Below are positions 16,627 to 25,808 of a stretch of 64,000 nucleotides of DNA, piece after piece. Within the stretch, counting starts at the first letter, position 1. Every line of letters starts with the position of its first letter. The notes below the pieces were generated by a model, which had not been told where the DNA came from, did no database searches, and saw nothing but the letters and a program-made list of their open reading frames with translations. The stretch is taken from contig NZ_JAAIJR010000021.1 in NCBI RefSeq assembly GCF_010915725.1, positions 1 to 64,000 of the forward strand, written 5' to 3'. This DNA comes from Thiorhodococcus mannitoliphagus (GTDB lineage: Bacteria > Pseudomonadota > Gammaproteobacteria > Chromatiales > Chromatiaceae). The position numbers were made by a program, and so were the translations under genes.

Positions 16627-17133
16627 CTAGCTGCTGCGCGGCGCTAGACCAGTCTGGGCCGCGAGTTCGGCGGGGTCGAGGCGACCCGAGCGCCGGTAGG
16701 GCAGTCTCACCCAGCCGCCGGCCAGCGTGACAGTGCCGCTCAGCGCCCACTCCAGCGGGCGGTCGCTGCGCAAGAGCGCGGGCAGGCGTTGTGCGAGCAA
16801 GACCAAATCCGCGATGAGATCGACTTCGATCTGCGCTTCGGCATGGGGCGGAATCTGTCGTTCAAACCTGCTCTGTCCAGAAGCGATCTCCCGCCCTTCG
16901 AGCTGAAGCCGATAGCTGATGGCCTCAACCGGCAGCGCCCTGTCATTCGGATTCCTGACAGCCAAGGTGAGGACGAAGACCTGACGCATCACCCCCAGTT
17001 CTTGGAGCCGCACAGCGGCCAGCGTCACCTCGGGCGCCTCCCAAGACGGCTGCAAGCTGCCGCAGCCGACCAAACCGCTGCCGAGTGCGGCGATGATCAT
17101 TAGAATGCCGAGCTTGTCGAGGCGAATGCGCAT
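16627..17133 (-). CDS. LEA type 2 (WHy-domain) lipoprotein
   Basis: Start at MRIRLDKLGILMII (17133). 168 residues with a lipoprotein signal ending LVGCGS (Cys24). The rest is the beta-sandwich of LEA14/WHy proteins: VRLQELGVMRQVFVLTLAVR with the NP motif (RNPNDRALPVEAISYRLQLE), and IPPHAEAQIEVDL. These proteins bind surfaces or other proteins and relate to desiccation or stress tolerance in several lineages; the bacterial lipoprotein form has no defined reaction. It is divergent from the TSUP transporter gene, with only 30 bp between the two starts, so both promoters must overlap neighbouring coding DNA or share this gap. Confidence 0.85.
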   Translation of the reverse strand: MRIRLDKLGILMIIAALGSGLVGCGSLQPSWEAPEVTLAAVRLQELGVMRQVFVLTLAVRNPNDRALPVEAISYRLQLEGREIASGQSRFERQIPPHAEAQIEVDLIADLVLLAQRLPALLRSDRPLEWALSGTVTLAGGWVRLPYRRSGRLDPAELAAQTGLAPRSS

Positions 17134-17163
17134 CAGTCCTCGGCCCTTGGACCAAGAGACCCG

Positions 17164-17928
17164 ATGATCGAGACCGAGCTGCTTCACACCGCCCTCCTCC
17201 TGCTTCCGGTCGGCATGCTCGCCGGCCTGATCGACGCCATGGCGGGGGGCGGCGGACTGCTCTCCATCCCCGCCTTGCTCTGGGCCGGGCTGTCGCCGAT
17301 CCAGACCCTCGCCACCAACAAGGCTCAAGCGGTCTTCGGCAGCGGCATGGCCACTCTGCAGTTCATCCGGCGGGGACATTTAGAGGTTCGCGGCATTGCC
17401 CTTGCCGTAGCCTGCACCTTCGCGGGCTCCGCCGCCGGCGCCCTCTTGGTGCAGCAAATCGACAGCGCCTTTCTCGAGCGGCTCATCCCGGTGCTGCTGA
17501 TCGCCTTTGCGCTCTATTTTTGGCTCTCGCCGCGGGTCTCCGACCTGGACTCCCATCAGCGCATCGGCAGCGCGGCCTTCGCCGTCTGCATCGGACTCGG
17601 CATCGGCTTCTACGACGGCTTCTTCGGACCGGGGACGGGCACCTTCTTCGCGATGAGCTATGTCGCCCTGCTCGGCTACAACTTGCGCCGCGCGACCGCC
17701 CATACCAAAGCACTCAACTTTACCAGCAATCTGGCAGCCTTGCTGTTCTTCCTGGCCGGCGGACATATCCTCTGGCCCATCGCAGTGTCCATGGCGATCG
17801 GCCAGTTGGCGGGGGCCTGGATCGGGGCCCATATGGTCATGCGCCACGGCGCCGCGCTGGTTCGCCCCGTGCTGGTGATCTCGTCGATGCTGATCTCGGG
17901 GAAGCTGCTTTGGGAGCAGTTTGGGTGA
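17164..17928 (+). CDS. TSUP (TauE/SafE) family transporter
   Basis: 254 residues with seven or eight hydrophobic segments (for example LLHTALLLLPVGMLAGLIDA; GIALAVACTFAGSAAGALLV; HILWPIAVSMAIGQLAGAW). The N-terminal repeat signature GLIDAMAGGGGLLSIPALL and the second-half GFYDGFFGPGTGTFF are hallmarks of the family. TSUP proteins move sulfite, sulfoacetate or other organosulfur anions across the inner membrane. That would suit a sulfur-oxidising host, but the substrate cannot be read from sequence. The stop at 17926-17928 is followed at once by a heptanucleotide repeat tract. Confidence 0.9.
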   Translation: MIETELLHTALLLLPVGMLAGLIDAMAGGGGLLSIPALLWAGLSPIQTLATNKAQAVFGSGMATLQFIRRGHLEVRGIALAVACTFAGSAAGALLVQQIDSAFLERLIPVLLIAFALYFWLSPRVSDLDSHQRIGSAAFAVCIGLGIGFYDGFFGPGTGTFFAMSYVALLGYNLRRATAHTKALNFTSNLAALLFFLAGGHILWPIAVSMAIGQLAGAWIGAHMVMRHGAALVRPVLVISSMLISGKLLWEQFG

Positions 17929-17968
17929 GGCAGTTGGCAGTTGGCAGTTGGCAGTTGGCAGTTGGCAG
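17929..17968. repeat. Heptanucleotide tandem repeat (GGCAGTT x5.7)
   Basis: Same unit and strand as the tract at 9098-9140. It starts at the base after the TSUP stop codon. Placement exactly at a gene end here and at a gene start there suggests the unit spreads or expands at intergenic borders. No protein is encoded. Confidence 0.95.
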
Positions 17969-18001
17969 CGAGGGTAGTCGGAGCGGGGCTGGTGTCAACG
18001 C

Positions 18002-18169
18002 CTAGGAGCCTGTCCGACTTGGGGGGATCGAAGCGAGGAAGTGGGAGAGCGAGGCCATTTCGTTCCGGTTTTGAGGCGCATAGTGGTTCTATGTCACGAA
18101 AAAGCGGGGCGAAAGGGACCCTTCTCCCGATTCCGCAGCCGATTCATCCTAAGTCGGACAGGCTCCTAG
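18002..18169 (+). mobile_element. 168-bp CTAG-ended MITE-like element, copy 1
   Basis: Starts CTAGGAGCCTGTCCGACTT and ends with its near-exact inverse, AAGTCGGACAGGCTCCTAG, giving about 19-bp terminal inverted repeats. No coding capacity. Copy 2 at 36954-37121 differs at only two visible positions; an inverted full copy is at 58465-58631 and a half copy at 40168-40252. CTAG at both ends is compatible with a YTAR-type target duplication as in some IS5-group elements, but palindromic ends prevent proof. Confidence 0.88.
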
Positions 18170-18277
18170 GGTTCAGCCAAAGCGACGTGGGAGCGGCGCC
18201 CCGCCGCGACGGGCGCGTTGATTGTTCTGGTGCACCAGGCAGACTTCGGGCAATTCTGAATCAGGGGAGTACTTGGA
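18170..18277. other. Short gap with REP-like palindrome before the fused synthase gene
   Basis: Contains gacgtgggagcggcgccccg-ccgcgacgggcg (18183-18214), a GC-rich palindrome resembling units near 20.96 and 62.94 kb. The leader of the next gene (ATG at 18278) lies here, with GGGGAGTA about 10 bp upstream as a candidate ribosome site. Confidence 0.5.
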
Positions 18278-19810
18278 ATGAGCAACTTCGCAGCCAATCG
18301 CAGCAAAATTCGGCTGCTCGGGTACGCGGCAACCATCTTCCTCAGCTCGGCCTTGCTCCTTGTCCTGGAGATCGTCGCGGGGCGCCTCATCGCACCCTAT
18401 GTCGGGGTCTCGCTCTACACCTGGACATCCATCATCGGCGTCATCCTGGCCGGGCTCTCGCTGGGCAACTGGGCTGGCGGCGTCTGGGCGGATCGCGGCG
18501 CGAGCGAGCGGGAAGCAGGCCTGGTGCTGGCGGGCGCGGGGATCTATTGCCTGCTCAGCCTCGCGCTGCTGCCATTGGTCGGGGATGCGGCACAAAGCCG
18601 GGGGCTGAGCCTGTTGAGCGCCAGCTTCCTACTCGCGGCTGTGCTCTTCGCGACGCCGGCGGCACTCATCGGTGTGGTGACGCCCTTGCTGACGACCCTC
18701 GCCTTGCGGCTGGACGATCGCACCGGACACGTGGTCGGCCGCATGCACGCCCTGGCCGCCATCGGCAGCATCCTCGGGACCTTCCTCGCCGGCTATTGGC
18801 TGATCCAGACCTTTGGCACCAGGACTGTCATCTTTGGGGCTGGAACCCTACTCACTGCCTTGGGCCTGAGCTATCTGCGGCTCGGCTCAAAGGCCCTGGC
18901 CGTCGCCGTGCTGGGCGGCGCGGTCGGCACCGCTGGCGTGGTCGCATTGAAAGACGGCCTTGCCTCGAGCTGCGAGCGCGAGAGCGCCTATTTCTGCATT
19001 CGAGTCGCCGATCACAGCGCGCACGCGCCCTTCGGGGAAGCGCGTGGTTTGGTGCTGGATCACTTGCTCCACGGCATCAACCACGCCGAACTCCCCGAGC
19101 TGCTCATCGCCCCTTACATCCAGGCGCTGGACGAGCTGGTGCGTGCCCATTTCGGAGACGGCGACGCGCGCGCGCTGCGCTGGCTCTTCGCGGGCGGCGG
19201 GGCCTACTCCCTGCCGCGCGCCGTGCGGGCGATGAATCCCAAGGCAGAGATCACGGTGGCCGAGCTCGACCCCGCGGTCACGGAGACCGCGCGTGATCGG
19301 CTGTTCGTAAGCACAGAGGGGATGCGCATCCTGCACCAGGATGCCCGCCTCGTCCTGCAGCAGAAGGACGACAGCTTCGACGTCATCATCGGCGACGTCT
19401 TTCACGACCTCGCGATTCCCTACCATCTGGTGACTCGCGAATTCGTCGCGCTCGTCCATCAGCGCTTACGACCCGGCGGCATCTACGCCATGAATCTGGT
19501 CGATACCTTCCCGGATCCCAAGCTGCTCAAGGCCGTCATCAAGACCTTGCGCGCCGAATTCAAGCAGGTCGACATCTGGATGGAGGGACCGCCCGAGGCC
19601 GAGCGCGTGACCTTTGTCATCACCGCCTCGGACGTCGATCAGCTGCCCGACCGCGTCGTGGCCCAGCATGGAATCGAGCGTGCTTGGCATCGTGTCAGCG
19701 ACATGGTCGACCGCGTCGGTGTCCCGATGAGCGAGATACCCATGCTCACCGACGACTATGCACCGGTGGAAAGCCTCATCGCCGGCCTCTTGGTCGGAGA
19801 GAATCGGTAG
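18278..19810 (+). CDS. Fused membrane / spermidine synthase-like protein
   Basis: 510 residues. The first about 230 form seven or more membrane helices resembling the MFS-like half of fused proteins (FLSSALLLVLEIVAGRLIAP is the typical opening; TWTSIIGVILAGLSLGNWAGG). Residues about 260-500 are a spermidine-synthase-type Rossmann methyltransferase fold: LFAGGGAYSLPRAV, ITVAELDPAVTETAR, ILHQDARLVLQQ, FDVIIGDVFHD, TDDYAPVE. The canonical catalytic GGGD is altered to GGGA, so classical aminopropyl transfer is doubtful. Such fusions are widespread in proteobacteria without a proven reaction. Transcribed alone, after a MITE-like element. Confidence 0.87.
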   Translation: MSNFAANRSKIRLLGYAATIFLSSALLLVLEIVAGRLIAPYVGVSLYTWTSIIGVILAGLSLGNWAGGVWADRGASEREAGLVLAGAGIYCLLSLALLPLVGDAAQSRGLSLLSASFLLAAVLFATPAALIGVVTPLLTTLALRLDDRTGHVVGRMHALAAIGSILGTFLAGYWLIQTFGTRTVIFGAGTLLTALGLSYLRLGSKALAVAVLGGAVGTAGVVALKDGLASSCERESAYFCIRVADHSAHAPFGEARGLVLDHLLHGINHAELPELLIAPYIQALDELVRAHFGDGDARALRWLFAGGGAYSLPRAVRAMNPKAEITVAELDPAVTETARDRLFVSTEGMRILHQDARLVLQQKDDSFDVIIGDVFHDLAIPYHLVTREFVALVHQRLRPGGIYAMNLVDTFPDPKLLKAVIKTLRAEFKQVDIWMEGPPEAERVTFVITASDVDQLPDRVVAQHGIERAWHRVSDMVDRVGVPMSEIPMLTDDYAPVESLIAGLLVGENR

Positions 19811-19925
19811 GGCTGCGCAGCGCGACCAGCGCCAAGCCTTGTGGGGACGCGACTCCCCCCCTGGCGCTGCGCGCTTCAGCCTGTTGAGCACATCGGCATC
19901 ACGACCGAGCGAGACGCCCCTGCGC

Positions 19926-20726
19926 TCAGCGCTCAATCCACTCCTGCACCTTGTAGTTTCCGACAAGATCAGGACCAATGGTGTAAAGGATTTTGCCTCC
20001 ATGCGCGCGTTGCTCGACGATCAGCTCACCCTTGCGACTGATGTCGACCAAATCGCCGCTGCGCTCAAGACCATTGATCGTGGTCAGGCTGACGGCCTTG
20101 CCGATGTCTTGGCCGGCGCTGGACACATCCTTGGCGACGAAGCGCCGCACATAGGTTGGCTTCTTGGGCACGGCAGCGGCGGCCTCAGCCGCAGCCTGGG
20201 CGCGGCGCGCGTCCTCGCGCGCAATGGCATCTTCGATCCTGGCGTTGATGGCTTCCGGGGTCATGTCGGCACGGTCTTTGGCTTCGATCTTCACTGCGGC
20301 CACTGCCCGTTCCTGCCCCATGAATGAAGGCCGATAGGGCTGATGCTTCAGTGCTGCCTGCATCGCCAGCTGCATCTCCGCCTTGGCCTCATCCTCGGTC
20401 ATCTCGCCATTCTGAACACGGCGTAGGATCTGCTGCTGGACTTCCTGAATGTTCTGGGCCTGGAGCTGCATGGCGTCCGCGTCGAGCATCGGCATGACAC
20501 TGGCGAAGTAGGACCAAGCGACCGCGAAAATGAGCGCGGAACTCGCCACGTGCGTGAGGAACGGCTTGGCCGCCCGGTCCCAATTCAAGATCGCGAAGAT
20601 CAGTGTCGCAAAGGGCAGAAAGAGACAGGCCAACCCCCAAAGAACGTGCGTCTTGAAGGCGACCACGACGAGCCAGAGAAAGCTGACGAGCGCAGCCAAG
20701 CTCACGACAACGATGAGTATCTCCAT
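19926..20726 (-). CDS. Uncharacterised inner-membrane protein with coiled helix
   Basis: Start at MEILIVVVSLAALVSF (20726); earlier starts run into REP-like DNA. 266 residues: three hydrophobic N-terminal segments (to about residue 80, including VLWGLACLFLPFATLIFAIL and SSALIFAVAWSYFASVMPML). A Gln/Glu-rich amphipathic helix follows (QAQNIQEVQQQILRRVQNGE), then an Ala-rich linker and a small beta-rich C-terminal domain (SRKGELIVEQRAHGGKILYTI). I do not recognise a named family. On the same strand as the next two minus genes but separated from them by repeats. Confidence 0.7.
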   Translation of the reverse strand: MEILIVVVSLAALVSFLWLVVVAFKTHVLWGLACLFLPFATLIFAILNWDRAAKPFLTHVASSALIFAVAWSYFASVMPMLDADAMQLQAQNIQEVQQQILRRVQNGEMTEDEAKAEMQLAMQAALKHQPYRPSFMGQERAVAAVKIEAKDRADMTPEAINARIEDAIAREDARRAQAAAEAAAAVPKKPTYVRRFVAKDVSSAGQDIGKAVSLTTINGLERSGDLVDISRKGELIVEQRAHGGKILYTIGPDLVGNYKVQEWIER

Positions 20727-21088
20727 TCGAACCTCCCGACGATTGGAGATCAGGGCGCGCCGAGGACAAGCGCACGGGGAGATCGCTCTAGAACCTGGCC
20801 TCAGCAACCCGCGCGCCTGCAACCGCCGGCCCGATCATGTGACGCGGATGTTAGCCACGCGGCTGGGAAGAAACTGGGATAACGCGCACAAGACGCGACT
20901 GCGATGGTCGTCGGCGCAACCTCTGATGCTCAAACCGGGAAGCAAGACACGCGGTCGGTGGGAGCGGCGCCCGGCCGCGACGGATGCACGATCGCGGCGG
21001 GGCGCCGCGCCCACGTCCCTTTGCCTAAAGGATGCGCGGTGCCGACTCAACCGACTGGGCGGTCCGGGTTCATCGCACCCTGCAGAAC
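20727..21088. other. Intergenic region with paired REP-like palindromes
   Basis: No gene seen. GTGGGAGCGGCGCCCGGCCG at about 20959 and its approximate inverse cggcggggcgccgcgcccac at about 20995-21014 form an inverted pair like a BIME. The stretch up to 21088 shows nothing else recognisable. Confidence 0.55.
20957..21020. repeat. Inverted pair of REP-like units
   Basis: The two GC-rich units face each other about 15 bp apart and could fold into a long hairpin in the intergenic RNA. Single units of similar sequence occur at about 18183-18214, 21743-21773 and 62939-62966. Function unknown; REP-like. Confidence 0.6.
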
Positions 21089-21670
21089 TCAGCGGCGTGT
21101 ATTGATCGCCGCTTGAGAGAGCCACATCAGCGCCGGCTCCTCATCCTTACCAAGCTCGCCTTCACGGAGCACGAGCACACCGTCTTCGACCGGCGTAACC
21201 ATGACGCCTTCGGCCTGCTCCGCAAAGCGGGCGGCCAATGGACTCGGCTCCCTGGCGGCAACGCGCTCTTTGACCCAGCCCCGCACCATCTCGTGGTAGG
21301 CGCGGCGGTATTGCACCTTGGTGGCACGCAGCCCGTCGCGCTCGAAAAAGAGTGTCAGGGAAGAGGCCGGAATCTGGTTGAAGGCACCGATCTCGGCACC
21401 GCAGATGCGATCACCGAAAGGATTCCGGCCATCCGCGCACTGCAGCTCGAGCTTGTGGAAGGTCTCGCGCAGCTTGGCCTCGGTCAGGTCGCTGCCAAAG
21501 GTGTCCAGCGCCGCGTTGAATTCGGGCTTACCGAAAACAAACATCAGGGCCAGGTCCGTGCGCCGCTGCCCGTCCTCGGTGAAGGCCAGCCAGAAGAAGG
21601 GACCGAAGACCAGTGCCAGCATGAGGACGGTCTTGTACGTCTTAGGGAGTTTGAGGTCATCGCGTTTCAT
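21089..21670 (-). CDS. Uncharacterised single-pass membrane protein
   Basis: Start at MKRDDLKLPKTYKT (21670). 193 residues with one N-terminal membrane anchor (TVLMLALVFGPFFWLAF) followed by a soluble, presumably periplasmic domain. Two cysteines (LQCADGRNPFGDRICGAE) could form a disulfide in the periplasm. The segment RRAYHEMVRGWVKERVA is helical. I recognise no family. It lies about 100 bp upstream, with respect to the strand, of the OmpA-like gene's end, and might be cotranscribed after it. Confidence 0.7.
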   Translation of the reverse strand: MKRDDLKLPKTYKTVLMLALVFGPFFWLAFTEDGQRRTDLALMFVFGKPEFNAALDTFGSDLTEAKLRETFHKLELQCADGRNPFGDRICGAEIGAFNQIPASSLTLFFERDGLRATKVQYRRAYHEMVRGWVKERVAAREPSPLAARFAEQAEGVMVTPVEDGVLVLREGELGKDEEPALMWLSQAAINTRR

Positions 21671-21773
21671 GGCGCCATTGTATCCCCTCACGCGGCAATC
21701 CCGCCTCACCCTCGGTTGCGACAGTCCGCTGTTGTGAAACCGCAGCGCCCGTCGCGCCGGGGCGGCGCTCCTA

Positions 21774-22787
21774 CTACTTCGCGACCAGCTCGACCCGCCG
21801 GTTCAGGGCGCGGCCGTCCTCGGTCGTGTTGGTCGCGAGCGGCGACAGGCTGGCGACGCCCATCGGCGTGAGACGCGCGCCGAGGATGCCGTAGCTCTGA
21901 ATCAAGGCCTGCACCACAGCCTCCGCGCGCCGCCTCGATAGATCCATGTTGTAGTCCAGCGTGCCCTTATTGTCGGTGTGCCCAACGACATAGACCTCCA
22001 GCTCGGGCTGCTCATTGAGCATCCGCGCCATCTCCTCGAGTTGGGGCCGCGACTCTTCTAGAATGGTTGCCTTGTCGAAGTCGAAGTGGATGCCATAGAG
22101 GGCAATCCGTCCCTCCGCGCTGATACCTTGCGCGATCTTTTCGGCGTCCACCAGCACCATGCGATTCTGCATGGGCTTCGACAGCACCTCCTCGACAAAA
22201 ACGGCGACACGGTCGCCGGCCTGCGAGTCGGCAAAATTGTCTTGGAAGGCCGCAAAGACGAAGACAGAGGAGTCCCCCTCGGCACTGCTGCGCCGCGCGG
22301 AATAGATGCGCGGCTCTTCGACGGAGGTGTCAGAGAACACGTACTTGAGCAGGTGGCTGTCCGTCAGCTTCTTGCCCTGGGACGCATCGATATAGAACTG
22401 CTCGACCTTCTCGCCGCACTCCGCGAATCCCGAGCACTGGTAAATCGTCTCATAGCCCGCCCCCGTGAGTGCCTGCTCGTAATTTCGCATGACCTCCAAC
22501 GAGCTTGCATCGGCGGGTGCGAGATAGATGATCCGCGTCCGGCGCCCCTCAACCTTGATGGATTCTCGCCATGCACCCTGCCCTTTGTCCCAAGGACCGG
22601 AAGGCATCACGGCCTCGTCGAACTGACTGGACCGGTAGCCGATGATCACCGAACCGCCGAAGCGGGGAATCCCGGCAATGTCCTGAGCCCCCGGCATATC
22701 CTTGCTCAGGTCCCGCGCCATTCCCGGCAAGGCGAGCGTCATCAACAGCATGGAGAGTAGGTAAACAAGCGAACTAGACGTCTTCAT
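21774..22787 (-). CDS. OmpA-family protein with DUF4892 domain
   Basis: 337 residues. A signal peptide (LLSMLLMTLALPGMA) is followed by a DUF4892-type domain (residues about 30-210: DIAGIPRFGGSVIIGYRSSQ, MRNYEQALTGAGYETIYQC). The C-terminal OmpA peptidoglycan-binding domain follows: FDFDKATILEESRPQLEEM, VVGHTDNKGTLDYNMDLSRR, and NRRVELV. It should sit in the outer membrane or periplasm and tether to peptidoglycan. Upstream (22788-22942) is a 155-bp gap shared with divergent mutS. Confidence 0.9.
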   Translation of the reverse strand: MKTSSSLVYLLSMLLMTLALPGMARDLSKDMPGAQDIAGIPRFGGSVIIGYRSSQFDEAVMPSGPWDKGQGAWRESIKVEGRRTRIIYLAPADASSLEVMRNYEQALTGAGYETIYQCSGFAECGEKVEQFYIDASQGKKLTDSHLLKYVFSDTSVEEPRIYSARRSSAEGDSSVFVFAAFQDNFADSQAGDRVAVFVEEVLSKPMQNRMVLVDAEKIAQGISAEGRIALYGIHFDFDKATILEESRPQLEEMARMLNEQPELEVYVVGHTDNKGTLDYNMDLSRRRAEAVVQALIQSYGILGARLTPMGVASLSPLATNTTEDGRALNRRVELVAK

Positions 22788-22942
22788 CGACGATCTCCTA
22801 TCGACTCCGTCGGTTCAAAACAACAGCGCGCGTCCCCCAAGCGGCGACTGCAACGCGGCTCCCGCCTGCACAATCGTGTTCTGGGGCACTAGACTAGCGA
22901 CCCCCGATTCATCTCTGCAACGATTCAGCGAACCAAGCCAGC

Positions 22943-25528
22943 ATGTCCATCGACCTCTCCCAACATACACCTATGATGCAGCAGTACTTAAGCATCAAGG
23001 TTGATTATCCGGACAAGCTGCTCTTCTATCGCATGGGCGATTTCTACGAACTCTTCTTCGAGGACGCGGAGCGCGCCGCCCGGCTCCTGGACATTACGCT
23101 GACCAAGCGCGGGCAATCGGCCGGCAGGCCCATCCCCATGGCCGGTGTGCCCTACCATGCGGCGGAGGGCTATCTCGCGAAGCTGGTCCGCAAGGGCGTC
23201 TCTGTGGTGATCTGCGAGCAGGTCGGCGATCCGGCGAGCAGCAAGGGTCCGGTCGAGCGTAAGGTCACGCGGATCGTTACGCCTGGCACGCTCACCGACG
23301 ACGCACTGCTCGAGGAGCGGCGCGAAAACCTGCTGGTCGCCATCGCGGAAGGCAAGGACGGCTGCGGTATCGCGGCCCTGGAGCTTTCCAGCGGGCGCTT
23401 CTCGGTGCTCGAGGTCGGCTCGCGCGAGGCGCTCGCCAGCGAGCTGGAGCGCCTCAAGCCGGCCGAGGTCCTGCTCGACGAAGACAGCCGGCTCGATGCC
23501 GAGCTGCGCATCGAGCAAGGCGTGAGCCGCCGTCCCGCCTGGCATTTCGATCCCGACAGCGGCGAGCAACGACTCTGCCAACAGCTGGGGACCCGGGACC
23601 TGAGCGGCTTCGGCTGCACCGCACTGCGCCTCGCGATCGGCGCCGCTGGCTGTCTGCTGCACTATGTTCGCGACACCCAGCTCGCCGCCCTCCCCCACAT
23701 CCGCGGCCTTACGACGGAGCAGCGCGACGACGCCCTCATTCTGGATGCCGCGACGCGGCGCAATCTCGAGATCACGGAGAGTCTGAGCGGCCGTCATGAG
23801 CATACCCTGGCCGGCGTGCTCGATCGCACGGCGACCGCCATGGGCAGCCGCCTGCTGCGTCGCTGGCTCAATCGCCCCCTGCGCGACCAGGCGACCGTGC
23901 GCGCACGCCACGATCTGATCGAGGCGCTGATCGCGGCGGGCATCCTGGCGGACTTGCGCGAGCAGCTCGCGGGCATCGGCGACCTCGAGCGCATCCTCGG
24001 CCGCGTCGCCTTGCGCTCGGCACGCCCGCGCGATCTTGCCGTGCTGCGCGATTCGCTCGGCGTGCTGCCAGTGCTGCATGCGCAGCTTGCGGACCTGGAT
24101 GACCCGCTGCTCGCCGAGGTGCTTGAGGACGTCGGCGCGCATCCGGCCGTGGTCGATCTACTCTCGCGGGCCATCATCGAGCAGCCGCCGATGCTCATCC
24201 GCGATGGCGGCGTCATCGCCCGCGGCTTCGACGCCGAGCTGGACCAGCTCCGTGATCTCTCCAGCAATGCCGACGGCTTCCTGCTGGAACTCGAGACCCG
24301 GGAGCGCGAGCGCAGCGGTATTCCTGGTCTCAAGGTCGGCTACAACCGCGTGCACGGCTACTACATCGAGATCAGCCGCGCCCAGTCCGAGCAGGTCCCA
24401 ACCGAATACGTGCGCCGCCAGACCCTCAAGGGCGTGGAGCGCTATATCACCCCGGAGCTGAAGAAGTTCGAGGACCAGGTCCTGAGCAGCCGCGAGCGCG
24501 CACTGGCCCGCGAAAAGGCGCTCTATGACGAGGTGCTCGATCGGTTGGGCGAGTCCCTGGGTCCACTGCAGCTCGCCGCGTCGGGAGTCGCCACACTCGA
24601 TGTGCTCCTGAACCTGGCCGAGCGCGCCGAGAGCCTCGATTGGGTCCGCCCCAGATTCACCGACGAGACACGGATCGAGATCGAGGATGGCCGCCACCCC
24701 GTCGTCGAACGTGTCATCGACATCCCCTTCGTCGCCAATAGCCTGCAGATGAGCGAGAGCCGCCGCATGCTGGTGATCACCGGCCCGAACATGGGCGGCA
24801 AGTCGACCTACATGCGCCAAAATGCGCTCATCGTCCTGCTGGCCTACGCCGGCAGCTTCGTGCCCGCGCGGGCGGCCAAGCTCGGTCCGGTCGACCGCAT
24901 CTTCTCGCGCATCGGCGCGTCCGATGACCTGGCGGGAGGCCGCTCCACCTTCATGGTGGAGATGGAAGAGACGGCCAACATCCTCAACAATGCCACGGAG
25001 CAGAGTCTGGTACTCATGGACGAGGTCGGACGGGGGACCAGCACCTTCGACGGTCTCTCACTCGCTTGGGCCTGCGGCGTCGAACTCGCCACCCGCATCC
25101 GGGCCTACAGCCTGTTCGCGACCCACTACTTCGAGCTGACCACCTTGCCGAAGGAATACCCGGGTATCGCCAACGTCCACCTGGACGCGGTCGAGCACGG
25201 CAACTCCATCATCTTCATGCATGCCCTGCGCGATGGCCCAGCCAACCAGAGCTACGGGCTCGCCGTCGCGGCCCTAGCAGGGGTTCCAGCGAAGGTCATC
25301 GAGCGCGCCAGGGAGCGGCTCGGCGAACTCGAGGAAGCGGCGCGACGCCACGCCGAGCGCGAGGCGGTGCAGCTCTCGCTCTTCCCACTGGAGCAGGCTC
25401 CGACTCCGACCACAGCGGAAGTGCATCATCCGATCTTGGACCAGCTTAGGAAGCAGAATCCGGATGACCTCAGCCCACGGAAGGCGCTCGATCTGGTCTA
25501 CCGGCTGAAGAAGATGCTGGAGGGGTAA
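22943..25528 (+). CDS. mutS: DNA mismatch repair protein MutS
   Basis: 861 residues, full length. The N-terminal mismatch-recognition motif lies in [19 protein letters not shown] (F-x-E). Connector, core and clamp domains follow ([13 protein letters not shown]). The ABC-type ATPase has Walker [15 protein letters not shown], signature-region [16 protein letters not shown], Walker [17 protein letters not shown] and HYFELTTLP. The C-terminal tail carries a HTH/tetramerisation segment ([20 protein letters not shown]). It detects mismatches and recruits MutL after replication. Monocistronic by appearance. Confidence 0.98.
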   Translation: MSIDLSQHTPMMQQYLSIKVDYPDKLLFYRMGDFYELFFEDAERAARLLDITLTKRGQSAGRPIPMAGVPYHAAEGYLAKLVRKGVSVVICEQVGDPASSKGPVERKVTRIVTPGTLTDDALLEERRENLLVAIAEGKDGCGIAALELSSGRFSVLEVGSREALASELERLKPAEVLLDEDSRLDAELRIEQGVSRRPAWHFDPDSGEQRLCQQLGTRDLSGFGCTALRLAIGAAGCLLHYVRDTQLAALPHIRGLTTEQRDDALILDAATRRNLEITESLSGRHEHTLAGVLDRTATAMGSRLLRRWLNRPLRDQATVRARHDLIEALIAAGILADLREQLAGIGDLERILGRVALRSARPRDLAVLRDSLGVLPVLHAQLADLDDPLLAEVLEDVGAHPAVVDLLSRAIIEQPPMLIRDGGVIARGFDAELDQLRDLSSNADGFLLELETRERERSGIPGLKVGYNRVHGYYIEISRAQSEQVPTEYVRRQTLKGVERYITPELKKFEDQVLSSRERALAREKALYDEVLDRLGESLGPLQLAASGVATLDVLLNLAERAESLDWVRPRFTDETRIEIEDGRHPVVERVIDIPFVANSLQMSESRRMLVITGPNMGGKSTYMRQNALIVLLAYAGSFVPARAAKLGPVDRIFSRIGASDDLAGGRSTFMVEMEETANILNNATEQSLVLMDEVGRGTSTFDGLSLAWACGVELATRIRAYSLFATHYFELTTLPKEYPGIANVHLDAVEHGNSIIFMHALRDGPANQSYGLAVAALAGVPAKVIERARERLGELEEAARRHAEREAVQLSLFPLEQAPTPTTAEVHHPILDQLRKQNPDDLSPRKALDLVYRLKKMLEG

Positions 25529-25688
25529 GCAGCTGCCAGCGTTTGGACAGCCAGGCCGGACGGCCTCAACCACTGGGCGGAAGAAAACTCGCAGCTCAAA
25601 GGGGCGACCGCCTGGGGCCGCGAACGACGCGCTCGCAGCCGAGGCAGCTTTGAGCTGGCGGCTTGGGACTTGGCCATCAGTTGGACCG

Positions 25689-25767
25689 GTAGGGTGGACG
25701 AGCGAGCGCGAAGTCCACCGAATCCCGCGCCGTTGTTGGTGGACTGCGCTGCGCTTGTCCAGCCTAC
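25689..25767. repeat. Palindromic intergenic repeat (GTGGAC/GTCCAC type)
   Basis: Begins tagggtggacgagcgagcgc and ends gcttgtccagcctac, with an internal aagtccacc and ggtggactgcgc pair. It therefore has two nested inverted repeats. It sits between mutS and the convergent PP2C gene, where a bidirectional 3' structure is useful. The remaining 25529-25808 sequence shows no gene. Confidence 0.7.
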
Positions 25768-25808
25768 AGAAGACGACTGACCCGAAGGATGCTCGACGCC
25801 GCAGCTCG

